Origin: Bacilli bacterium | GTDB taxonomy: Bacteria > Bacillota_I > Bacilli_A > RF39 > UBA660 | Length of the DNA stretch: 14,043 nt | Assembly: GCA_022801735.1 (NCBI GenBank) | Contig: JAAWSW010000032.1 | Span: forward strand, 1-14,043 | Direction of reading: 5' to 3' | Shown: one piece after another, positions 1-6,947 of the stretch | How the letters are laid out: the number at the start of each line of letters is the position of its first letter | Position numbering within the stretch: the stretch's first letter is position 1 | The notes under the pieces: generated by a model | What the model saw: the letters and a program-made list of their open reading frames with translations, nothing else | Told to the model about the DNA's origin: nothing | The model's database searches: none | Position numbers and translations under genes: made by a program

Positions 1-36
1 ATAATGACAAAAAAAGATAAAAGAAAGACTATATAA
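1..36 (+). CDS. Possible 3' end of an upstream gene (truncated by window edge)
   Basis: Frame 1 is open from the first base and ends at TAA 34-36, reading IMTKKDKRKTI. The lysine/arginine-rich tail is compatible with the cytoplasmic end of a membrane or basic protein. It stops 19 bases before the next start codon, which suggests an operon with the surface protein that follows. An alternative is a chance open stretch, since only 11 codons are visible. The product cannot be named. Confidence 0.3.
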   Translation: MMTKKDKRKTI

Positions 37-43
37 TAAACAT

Positions 44-50
44 AAGGTGG
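44..50 (+). promoter_or_regulatory. Ribosome binding site that fixes the start of the surface protein
   Basis: AAGGTGG lies five bases before ATG 56. The in-frame GTG at 47 lies inside this Shine-Dalgarno sequence, so it cannot be the initiation codon. ATG 56 is the supported start. Confidence 0.75.
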
Positions 51-55
51 TAGTA

Positions 56-3000
56 ATGAGAAGAAATAAAAATAAGAAAATAATAATACTAAGCCTAATA
101 GGAATACTTTTATTAATGTCTGCAGGCTATGCAGCATTTCGAACAAACTTAGATATAAAAGGAACAAGTAAAGTATCAAGTAACTGGGATATAAGAATAA
201 CAAACGTAACAGAAAGTAATAAAGGCGGCGATGCAGAAAGTGCAAAAGAACCAACATGGGAAGCATTAACCGCCAGTGTAGAAGCAAACCTATATCAAAA
301 AGGAGACTTCATAGAATACGATGTTACAGTAGAAAATAGAGGAACATTAGATGCCAAACTAGAAGGTATAGAAGAAAAAATAATAGGAGAAAATGAAGCG
401 ATAAAATTAACTATATCAGGATATACAAAAGGAGAAAAACTATATAAAAATACAAGTAAGATAATAAAAGTAAAAATAGAATATAACCTAGAATTTAATG
501 GAGTACCAGAAATAGGATCAACAGAAATAAGTATAGATTTAAACTATACCCAAAACGATGACTATAGTGAGGGAGAAGATGGAGAAATAATATCCCCAGA
601 TAGATATTTAGTAGCCTATGATTGTACATCAAACGGAGGAAATAAATGTACAAATTACAATGAATATCTAAAAGAAGGAGAAACAGTAAACCTATTACAT
701 CAAGGAACAAATAACAACCATAAATTTATAGGATGGAATACCAATAAAGATGCAGAAGAAGGATTAACAGAATTACAAATGGGTAGTGAAGATATAACTT
801 TATATGCGATATATGAAAAAGACCCAATAATAAGAAGTTGGACAAGTACAGATACAACAGACTTCCATAGTGAAGCCTATAAACAAAGTATAATATCAGC
901 AGAATTCTTAGATAATAAAAACATACCAGAAAACGCAGTAGAGAGTTGGGATGTATCAGAGAAAAAAGATAAAAGTGTAATGGCATGGGTAATTCCAGAT
1001 AATACAGATAATACAAAACACCATTTATATATAGGTGGTAATGGTGGAGTAATTGCCAATCAAGATAGTAGTAATTTATTTAAAAATTTTGTTAATATAA
1101 AAGATATAGATTTTAACAATAATTTTGACACAAGTAAAGCAACAACTTTTAATACAATGTTTGCCAATTGTAGAGAATTAATAAGACTGGATTTAAGTAC
1201 TTTAGATACAAATAATGTAACTGATATGGAAAATATGTTTGTTAGTACAGCGGCAGTAAGTCCTATGAAAATAAAATCAATAAAATTTGGCGGTAAATTT
1301 GTTACTAATAAAGTAACAAACATGCATGCAATGTTTGGTAATTGTGGAAGTTTAGTAACTTTAGATTTAAGCAGTTTTAATACAAATAAAGTAGTGGATA
1401 TGCGAGAAATGTTTTCTGGTTGTACCAATTTAGAAACGCTAAATTTAAATAATTGGGAAACTCTAAATTTAACAACAATACAAGCAATGTTTTATAATTG
1501 TAAAAATTTAATCAAATTAAATTTATGTACATTTAACACAAAAACAGTAACAGATGCTAAAATCATCTTTACAGGAACTAACAAATTATCAAAAGTATAT
1601 GTAGGACCTAATTGGGATTTAACAAATGCTGATATAACGAATATGTTTAATGGTAGTGGAATTTCATCAGTAACAAAGTCAAATAATTGTATGGTAGATG
1701 CCGAAGATCCAGCCACATTATCATTCACAACAACTAAAACAACAAAAAGCATAACAGTAGTAGCAACCGCAACATCAGAAAGTGGGATAGCAAAATATGA
1801 ATATTCAAAAGATGGTGGAAGTACATGGGTTACAGGAAATGGTAATACATATACATTTGACGGATTAAAAAGTAATACTGCTTATAATATAAAAGTAAGA
1901 GTAACAAGTAAAATAGGAAAACAAACAACAAGTGAGACATCTACAGTCACTACAAATACTATAGCAACTCCAACATTTAGTGATAATACAAATCAAACCC
2001 AAATCACAATAACATATCCAGAAGGATGTGGCAGTAAATATACATGTACATATAAATATAATGATGGTTCAGAAGTAACTACTACAAACTCATCAACAAT
2101 AATTACAAAGAATGCAACAGGAAATATAGTGGCTAAAGTAACAGATGGAACTAATACAGTAAGTAGTAGTTATATAGTTTTATATAACAATGTATATATA
2201 TCAAACAGTGGAAATGATAATACAGGATATGGAACAAAAGAAAAACCATATGCAACATTGCTAAAGGCTCATAGTATGGCTACTAAAACAGCCACTATAC
2301 ATGTAATGAATGGAAGCACATTATCACTTACAAGTGCATTTAAACCTTCCTCTAATAAAAACATAACTATTCAAAGTTATGGAAGTACTAGTATAATCAA
2401 AAAAGCAGCCGCGCTATCTGAATTTTTAATAGTAGTAAATAATGGAAGCCTTACCCTTAATAATATAGTTTTAGATGGAAATGGTATTTCAGATGATAAA
2501 GGTGGTGTTTATGCTGCTGGTGGAGTTACGTTAAATATAAATAGTGGAACCACTATTAGAAATTTTAAATCCACAGGTCCTGGTGGTGGCGGAATATACT
2601 GTACAACTGATTCTACATTAAATATGAGTGGGGGAACAATAAATAGTAATACCGCTTATATTGGTGGAGGAATTTGGTTTGGTGGAAAGACTATGAATTT
2701 AACTGGTGGGACTATAAAAGAAAATACAGCCACTTATAATGGTGGTGGTATGGAAATATATAATGGTACAATGATTTTTGATGGTGTAACTATAGATTCG
2801 AATACTGCCAATAATGTTGGTGGTGGCATTCATGCTGGAAGTGGAACTACTACAATAAAAAATGCTACTATAACCAATAATAAAGCCTTAAATAGTGATG
2901 GTGGCGGACTAAGAACGACAGGAACTGCAGTTGTAAATATTGTTAATGCTAAGATATCGGGTAATACTTCTAAATCCGTTGGTGGTGGTATATTTGTATA

Positions 3001-3259
3001 TTTTAATTCAAAAGTTACCATGAATGGTGGCGAAGTTAGTAATAACTCAGCAACAAATAATGGTGGAGGAATTGGAGTGACTGGCGGAAATAATCATACA
3101 GCAACATTCATATTAAATGGAGGCTCAGTTAAAAACAATACCGCAACAACCGCTAATGGTGGAATCTATAGATATGGAACAGCCACTTACACCTATAAAT
3201 CAGGTATTGTATGTGGAAATAGACCAACAAACTCATATGAAAGAAGCACAAATTGTTAA
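56..3259 (+). CDS. Giant mosaic surface protein: SipW-type signal, BspA/DUF285 repeats, beta-helix
   Basis: This is a 1067-residue exported protein, probably an adhesin or matrix component. A basic N-terminus (MRRNKNKK) is followed by a hydrophobic segment at about 9-22 and the motif SAGYAAF at 22-28. That resembles the signal region of TasA/camelysin-type proteins cut by a SipW-like signal peptidase. A beta-rich segment runs to about 165. A Listeria-Bacteroides repeat lies at about 184-258 (FIGWNTN, ITLYAIYEKD). Seven BspA-like DUF285 units with MFxxCxxLxxLxL/NVTDM wording cover about 365-540. A fibronectin-III-like segment is at about 551-634, a second Ig-like stretch reaches 712, then VYISNSGNDN opens a right-handed beta-helix to the C-terminus. 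There is no LPXTG sorting signal, lipobox or C-terminal membrane helix, so surface attachment is unexplained. DUF285 families are known in adhesins of gut bacteria and mycoplasmas; the ligand here is unknown. Confidence 0.85.
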   Translation: MRRNKNKKIIILSLIGILLLMSAGYAAFRTNLDIKGTSKVSSNWDIRITNVTESNKGGDAESAKEPTWEALTASVEANLYQKGDFIEYDVTVENRGTLDAKLEGIEEKIIGENEAIKLTISGYTKGEKLYKNTSKIIKVKIEYNLEFNGVPEIGSTEISIDLNYTQNDDYSEGEDGEIISPDRYLVAYDCTSNGGNKCTNYNEYLKEGETVNLLHQGTNNNHKFIGWNTNKDAEEGLTELQMGSEDITLYAIYEKDPIIRSWTSTDTTDFHSEAYKQSIISAEFLDNKNIPENAVESWDVSEKKDKSVMAWVIPDNTDNTKHHLYIGGNGGVIANQDSSNLFKNFVNIKDIDFNNNFDTSKATTFNTMFANCRELIRLDLSTLDTNNVTDMENMFVSTAAVSPMKIKSIKFGGKFVTNKVTNMHAMFGNCGSLVTLDLSSFNTNKVVDMREMFSGCTNLETLNLNNWETLNLTTIQAMFYNCKNLIKLNLCTFNTKTVTDAKIIFTGTNKLSKVYVGPNWDLTNADITNMFNGSGISSVTKSNNCMVDAEDPATLSFTTTKTTKSITVVATATSESGIAKYEYSKDGGSTWVTGNGNTYTFDGLKSNTAYNIKVRVTSKIGKQTTSETSTVTTNTIATPTFSDNTNQTQITITYPEGCGSKYTCTYKYNDGSEVTTTNSSTIITKNATGNIVAKVTDGTNTVSSSYIVLYNNVYISNSGNDNTGYGTKEKPYATLLKAHSMATKTATIHVMNGSTLSLTSAFKPSSNKNITIQSYGSTSIIKKAAALSEFLIVVNNGSLTLNNIVLDGNGISDDKGGVYAAGGVTLNINSGTTIRNFKSTGPGGGGIYCTTDSTLNMSGGTINSNTAYIGGGIWFGGKTMNLTGGTIKENTATYNGGGMEIYNGTMIFDGVTIDSNTANNVGGGIHAGSGTTTIKNATITNNKALNSDGGGLRTTGTAVVNIVNAKISGNTSKSVGGGIFVYFNSKVTMNGGEVSNNSATNNGGGIGVTGGNNHTATFILNGGSVKNNTATTANGGIYRYGTATYTYKSGIVCGNRPTNSYERSTNC
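1148..1660 (+). repeat. Seven BspA-like (DUF285) repeats inside the surface protein
   Basis: Hydrophobic-Phe anchors (MF or equivalent) occur at 1157, 1235, 1331, 1409, 1487, 1565 and 1643. All spacings are 78 bases (26 residues) except one of 96. Each unit carries a leucine-rich-like strand such as LVTLDLSSFNTNKV. The regular pitch is that of a solenoid built from DUF285 units. Confidence 0.8.
2501..3166 (+). repeat. Nine glycine-rich beta-helix rungs inside the surface protein
   Basis: A GG(G)[IVML] motif recurs with its hydrophobic residue encoded at 2507, 2594, 2672, 2750, 2828, 2909, 2990, 3071 and 3164. The central spacings are 78, 78, 78, 81, 81 and 81 bases, i.e. 26-27 residues per rung. 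Each rung carries an N-x-A/S-containing turn such as NSNTA or KNNTA. This is the pattern of a parallel beta-helix of the pectate-lyase/polymorphic outer membrane protein type. Confidence 0.8.
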
Positions 3260-3266
3260 TTTTTAT

Positions 3267-3296
3267 AAAACCAACATAAAAAAATGTTGGTTTTTG
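3267..3296 (+). terminator. Intrinsic terminator after the surface protein
   Basis: A perfect 7-bp stem CCAACAT/ATGTTGG (3271-3277 with 3284-3290) has a six-A loop. It is followed by TTTTT and preceded by AAAA, which can extend the stem. It begins eight bases after the stop codon. Confidence 0.85.
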
Positions 3297-3340
3297 TTAT
3301 CAGGTCATAGGCAAATACATATATTAATATAGGTGATAAT

Positions 3341-3697
3341 ATGGACACAAAAGAAAAGTTCAAAGAATTCGTGAAACAAAATCCAATTTTATTAAAACAT
3401 GTTAAAGAAGAAAAAATGACCTGGCAAAAATTTTACGAAATATATGATATGTATGGAGAAGATAGTGAAGCCTGGAAGGATTATATAACAGTTGGAACTA
3501 CCGCAACTGCTGCTACAGCCACAGCCGCTTCATTTGATTTAATGGGATTTTTAAAAAATCTAGATTTAGATAGTATTCAAAATGGTGTTAATAGTATGCA
3601 AAGGGTATTAGGATTACTTCAAGATATGTCTTCAAGCAAGGGGACAAAACAAGAAACAAGTAAACCAAGGCCACTTTACAAACATTTTGAAGATTAA
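3341..3697 (+). CDS. ylbD: YlbD-like protein (annotated as spore coat family in Bacillus)
   Basis: The 118-residue product matches the remembered YlbD family pattern: FKEFVKQNP at 7-15, then a TWQKFYE motif, GEDSEAW and a C-terminal segment with SIQNGV...LGLLQ. An unusual Ala/Thr-rich run at about 53-63 (TTATAATATAA) links the two conserved parts. AGGTGA at 3331-3336 sits four bases before the ATG. Its stop codon shares a base with the start of the next gene, so the two are translationally coupled. B. subtilis has ylbD-ylbE-ylbF-ylbG-rsmD, and the same order with two genes missing is seen here. In Bacillus the protein is described as a putative coat protein; whether this organism sporulates cannot be judged from the window. 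Confidence 0.75.
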   Translation: MDTKEKFKEFVKQNPILLKHVKEEKMTWQKFYEIYDMYGEDSEAWKDYITVGTTATAATATAASFDLMGFLKNLDLDSIQNGVNSMQRVLGLLQDMSSSKGTKQETSKPRPLYKHFED

Positions 3698-3918
3698 TGA
3701 CAATCGAACTTCAATACAAAATAAAAGAAAACGAATACTATTTAAGACATCTTAGACAAAACTCCAATTGGTATAAATTATTAAATAGAAATCCCAATAA
3801 TTTTAAAGATTTTGAAGAAGAAGTAAAAGTTACTTATAAATTAACCAAAGCCGATAGAATATCAAAAACATTAGATACAATAGAAATGTTAGAAAAATTA
3901 TTATCCACATTAAGGTAA
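3697..3918 (+). CDS. ylbE: YlbE-like small protein
   Basis: The 73-residue protein shows the YlbE-like pattern: an N-terminal helix, then NSNWYKLLNRNPNNFKDFE near residues 22-40, and a helical C-terminus. The start ATG overlaps the preceding TAA as TAATG, with no good Shine-Dalgarno sequence, so it probably depends on ribosomes finishing ylbD. Biochemical function is unknown for the family. Assignment rests on the WYxxLxRxPxxxxxFE pattern plus the ylbD-ylbE-rsmD order, which support each other. Confidence 0.7.
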   Translation: MTIELQYKIKENEYYLRHLRQNSNWYKLLNRNPNNFKDFEEEVKVTYKLTKADRISKTLDTIEMLEKLLSTLR

Positions 3919-3944
3919 AAATACTATAAATGGCCAAATAAATA

Positions 3945-3953
3945 TGATAAAAT
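3945..3953 (+). promoter_or_regulatory. Possible extended -10 promoter for rsmD
   Basis: TGATAAAAT is a TGn-extended -10 box. No recognisable -35 lies 16-18 bases upstream, and the predicted start near 3960 would leave only about ten bases before ATG 3970. It is plausible but weak; rsmD may instead be read from the ylbDE transcript. Confidence 0.35.
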
Positions 3954-3969
3954 ACTATTGGTGATTTAA

Positions 3970-4494
3970 ATGCGAGTAATAAGCGGAAAATATAAAGGAA
4001 AAAAATTACAGGGATTTGATATAGATGGTACTAGACCTACTATGGATAGAGTCAAAGAATCATTGTTTGCTAGTATTCAAAATAAAATACCAGATAGTAC
4101 ATGCCTAGATTTATTTGCTGGAAGTGGTGCTTTAGGTATAGAAGCCTTAAGTATGGGAGCCCAAGAATGTTATTTTATAGATCATAGTATAGAGGCAATA
4201 AAAGTTTTAAAACAAAATACTAAAGATATACCAAACTCATATGTAATAAATACCGATTATAAAAAATATCTTAAAGAAACAAAAATAAAATATGATATTA
4301 TTTTTTTAGACCCACCATATAAAAACAATCTTTTAAATAAATCATTAAAATTTATAGAAGAATTAGACCTATTAAAAGAAGATGGCATAGTAGTATGCGA
4401 ATATGAATTTGAAAATCCAATAACCAATTTAACCTTAATAAAAGATAAAAAATATGGAACAAAATATATTAAGATATATCAAAAATTAGTTTAA
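3970..4494 (+). CDS. rsmD: 16S rRNA (guanine(966)-N(2))-methyltransferase RsmD
   Basis: The 174-residue protein has the full RsmD layout. The N-terminal MRVISGKYKGKKL is followed by the RPTMDRVKESLF substrate/cofactor region at 22-33. The SAM-binding motif I LDLFAGSGALGIEA is at about 46-59, and the catalytic DPPY motif is at 114-117. The enzyme methylates the exocyclic amine of a guanine in the 30S decoding region (G966 in E. coli numbering). Length is close to the usual 180-190. GGTGAT at 3960-3965 is a short-spaced ribosome binding site. In Bacillus the next gene is coaD, but here the cluster ends at a terminator and an accessory peptide-export operon follows. Confidence 0.93.
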   Translation: MRVISGKYKGKKLQGFDIDGTRPTMDRVKESLFASIQNKIPDSTCLDLFAGSGALGIEALSMGAQECYFIDHSIEAIKVLKQNTKDIPNSYVINTDYKKYLKETKIKYDIIFLDPPYKNNLLNKSLKFIEELDLLKEDGIVVCEYEFENPITNLTLIKDKKYGTKYIKIYQKLV

Positions 4495-4508
4495 ATGCTA
4501 ATTTTTTT
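4481..4508 (+). terminator. Intrinsic terminator overlapping the end of rsmD
   Basis: AAAAATTAG (4481-4489) pairs with CTAATTTTT (4498-4506) around an eight-base loop, running into a T-tract. The left arm lies inside the last codons of rsmD. The stem is A/T-rich, so strength is uncertain. Confidence 0.6.
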
Positions 4509-4586
4509 ATTTTTTTTAAAAAACTTTCAGAAAAAAGAAGGAATTTACCCCCTTGACGCAGTACCATACATATGAGGAGGTAAAAA

Positions 4587-6635
4587 ATGTTTAAAAAATA
4601 TCCTTTTGTAAGACAAAATAATTTAAAAGACTGCGCAGCAGCATCAGTGATGATGATAGTTAAATATTATAAAGGTAATATTAATATGAATAAACTAATC
4701 GAAATGCTTAAAATTACTAGAAAAGGAACAACTGCTTACCATATAGTAGAAACATTAAAAGAACTAGGTTTTAATGCATATGGAAAAAAAGAACAGAAAT
4801 TAGACAAAACCAAAATACCATTTATTGCAAATGTAATAATAAATAACTCCTACAAACATTTTGTTGTCGTTTATGAAGTTCAAGATAAATATGTATTACT
4901 AGCAGACCCATCAGACAGAATAAAAAAAATAAGCATACAAGAATTCAAAAAAATATGGACAGGCATAAATATATTAATGTATCCTGAAAAGCCAATAGTA
5001 AGAATAAAAAATCAAAATTACTTAAAAATAATAAAAAAAATTATTACCCCTAATTTAAATATAATAATAAAAATTGGTTTTTTATCACTTATTATGACAA
5101 TAACAGGAATAATTGGTTCTTTCTTCTTTCAAAAATTAATTGATAATTTAAATAATAATATAAAATTAATATGCCTAATATTTGTTGTAATAACCATAAT
5201 AAAAATATTATCAAATTACCTCAGAAATAAACTTTTAATAAAATTTATCAATATTACTGATAATTATTTTACAAAAAATACCTTTAAACAAATAATAATA
5301 CTTCCTTATATTTACTACCACAATCATACAACTGGTGAAATAGTAAGTAAAATAAACGATTTAAATATCGTTAGAGATACTATAAGTAAATTGTTAATCA
5401 CACTCTTTATAGATTTACCACTTACATTATTTTCAGGAATACTACTTTATAGTATAAATAAAATACTTTTTCTTATTATAATTTTAACCACTATATCTTA
5501 TATAATTATAATTAAAATATTTCATAAACGTATAAATATAAATATAAATAAAACATTAAATAATAAGGCTAATTTAAATTCATATATGATAGAGGCAATT
5601 AGTGGTTTTAAAACAATACAAGGTTTAAATTTAAAAGAAAAAATAAATAAAATATTCGAAACTAAGCATGATAAATATTTAAACCAAAATCTAAAACTAG
5701 AAAACACATTAAATAATCAAATTTTATTAAAAGATATAATTAGTAACATTTGTAATATTACAATTTTAATAATAGGTATCTATTTTATAAAAGAAAGTCA
5801 AATGTCATTAAGTATTTTTATAACTTATAATATATTAACAAACTTATTTTTAGATCCCATTAGAAATATCATAGATTTAGATTTCGAAATGAAAGAAGTA
5901 ATAACTACCATCAAAAGAGTATTAGATTTATCAGAAGATACATATAAACAAAATGATGAGAAAATAAACTTAATTGAATTTCGAAACATGTCTTATACAT
6001 TCGACGATGAAAATTACATTCTAAAAAATATAAATCTAAAAATAAATAAAGGTGAAAAAATTATTATAAGCGGGAAAAGTGGAAGTGGTAAAAGTACATT
6101 ACTAAAAATATTAAAAGGTTATTATTTAAATTATGAAGGTAAAGTTTTAATAAATAATAAACCAATAAATGCCTGTTACAATAAAATAAATTATATAACA
6201 GGAAAAGAAACAATATTTACAACAAGTATCCAAAAAAACATCGAGATAAAAGGTAGTAAAGATTTAAATAAAATAAAACAGATGTGCTATTTAGATGAAA
6301 TCGCACAAGAAAATGATTTAGGATATCACACCCTTTTAGAAGAAAATGGTTTTAATATTTCAGACGGTCAAAAACAGAGAATAGTATTAGCCAGAAGTCT
6401 TCAAGATTTTAGTTTACTCATAATAGATGAAGGATTAAATGCTTTAGATATAAACTTAGAAAGAGAAATTCTAAAAAATCTCTTCAAATATTATAAGGAT
6501 AAAACAATCATAGTAATATCTCATAGATTAAATAATTTAGATTTATTTGATAGATTCATAAAATTAGAAGATGGTCAACTTACATTAGATAATATAAAAG
6601 AAAAAGATATCCTAAAAAATCATAGAAAGGATTGA
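4587..6635 (+). CDS. C39-peptidase ABC transporter (double-glycine peptide processing exporter)
   Basis: This 682-residue membrane protein should cut leader peptides after GG and export the cores. Residues 1-135 form a C39 cysteine peptidase with Gln10, catalytic Cys16 in KDCAAAS, His91 in HFVVVYEV and Asp107 in ADPSD. Several hydrophobic segments between about 155 and 430 form the membrane domain. The ATPase domain has Walker A GKSGSGKS (496-503), signature ISDGQ (591-595), Walker B LLIIDE (Asp614, Glu615), a D-loop NALD and switch His646. The Q-loop position reads YITGKE, lacking the usual glutamine. AGGAGG at 4575-4580 lies six bases before ATG. The two double-glycine peptide genes follow after four bases, its expected substrates. 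It ends TGA immediately followed by in-frame TAA. No convincing promoter was found upstream. No separate accessory (HlyD-like) protein is present. Confidence 0.93.
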   Translation: MFKKYPFVRQNNLKDCAAASVMMIVKYYKGNINMNKLIEMLKITRKGTTAYHIVETLKELGFNAYGKKEQKLDKTKIPFIANVIINNSYKHFVVVYEVQDKYVLLADPSDRIKKISIQEFKKIWTGINILMYPEKPIVRIKNQNYLKIIKKIITPNLNIIIKIGFLSLIMTITGIIGSFFFQKLIDNLNNNIKLICLIFVVITIIKILSNYLRNKLLIKFINITDNYFTKNTFKQIIILPYIYYHNHTTGEIVSKINDLNIVRDTISKLLITLFIDLPLTLFSGILLYSINKILFLIIILTTISYIIIIKIFHKRINININKTLNNKANLNSYMIEAISGFKTIQGLNLKEKINKIFETKHDKYLNQNLKLENTLNNQILLKDIISNICNITILIIGIYFIKESQMSLSIFITYNILTNLFLDPIRNIIDLDFEMKEVITTIKRVLDLSEDTYKQNDEKINLIEFRNMSYTFDDENYILKNINLKINKGEKIIISGKSGSGKSTLLKILKGYYLNYEGKVLINNKPINACYNKINYITGKETIFTTSIQKNIEIKGSKDLNKIKQMCYLDEIAQENDLGYHTLLEENGFNISDGQKQRIVLARSLQDFSLLIIDEGLNALDINLEREILKNLFKYYKDKTIIVISHRLNNLDLFDRFIKLEDGQLTLDNIKEKDILKNHRKD

Positions 6636-6639
6636 TAAA

Positions 6640-6783
6640 ATGAAAATGACAAAAGAAGAACTACTAATGATAACAGGTGGAGGCACACTAAGCGTAACTG
6701 CAATATTAACTGGGGTAGGGGCATTAATCACATTTATTATAGGAGCAGTAGACGGTTATTTAAGACCGCAAAAATGTGAATAA
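6640..6783 (+). CDS. Double-glycine leader peptide 1 (bacteriocin-like, 47 aa)
   Basis: The precursor has a 14-residue leader MKMTKEELLMITGG and a 33-residue core. The leader has the ELL..I.GG pattern of bacteriocin-type signals cut by C39 exporters. The core begins GTLSVTAIL. Its middle is a hydrophobic, glycine-spaced helix (GVGALITFIIGAVDG) with a GxxxG motif at core positions 21-25 and AxxxG at 7-11. It ends LRPQKCE with one cysteine, and the net charge is about zero. GAAAGG at 6625-6630 lies nine bases before ATG 6640; a second ATG at 6646 is spaced less well. It starts four bases after the transporter stop. The GxxxG pattern is typical of class IIb two-peptide bacteriocins, but a signalling role cannot be excluded. 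Confidence 0.85.
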   Translation: MKMTKEELLMITGGGTLSVTAILTGVGALITFIIGAVDGYLRPQKCE

Positions 6784-6947
6784 TGATATTAAAAAAAGAA
6801 GAATTATTAAAAGTTACAGGTGGTGCCTTAACTGCAACCTTAATAAATGCTATTTCAAAAGGTTTAACTACAATTAGTGATTTAGGAAGAAGTTTAGGTA
6901 GTGCTATTAGGAGAATTGTTAGTGGAAAAATTTGCCCAATCGAATAA
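6783..6947 (+). CDS. Double-glycine leader peptide 2 (bacteriocin-like, 54 aa)
   Basis: The precursor has leader MILKKEELLKVTGG and a 40-residue core starting ALTATLINAI. The leader shares KEELL..[IV]TGG at identical positions with peptide 1. The core is amphipathic and basic (about +3), with AxxxG at core positions 9-13 and GRSLG (GxxxG) at 21-25. It continues AIRRIVSGK and ends ICPIE with one cysteine. Its ATG overlaps the peptide 1 stop as TAATG with no clear ribosome binding site, implying coupled and roughly equimolar synthesis. This is what would be expected of partner peptides that act together. Confidence 0.85.
   Translation: MILKKEELLKVTGGALTATLINAISKGLTTISDLGRSLGSAIRRIVSGKICPIE

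Noticed and set aside
726..1428. Long open frames on the reverse strand under the surface protein
   Set aside because: They lack ribosome binding sites, are leucine/tyrosine-rich mirror images of an A-rich coding strand, and overlap a well-supported gene.
3318..3326. CATATATTA as a sporulation (sigma-K-like) -10 box before ylbD
   Set aside because: The predicted start would lie inside AGGTGA of ylbD, no matching -35 is seen, and such A/T strings are common by chance here.
3117..3332. Forward 71-codon frame overlapping the end of the surface protein
   Set aside because: It runs through the terminator hairpin and has no ribosome binding site or recognisable domain.
4553..4572. TTGACG with TACATA as a promoter for the exporter
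   Set aside because: The gap between the two boxes is only eight bases; no -10 exists at 16-18 bases, and a start there would remove the ribosome binding site.
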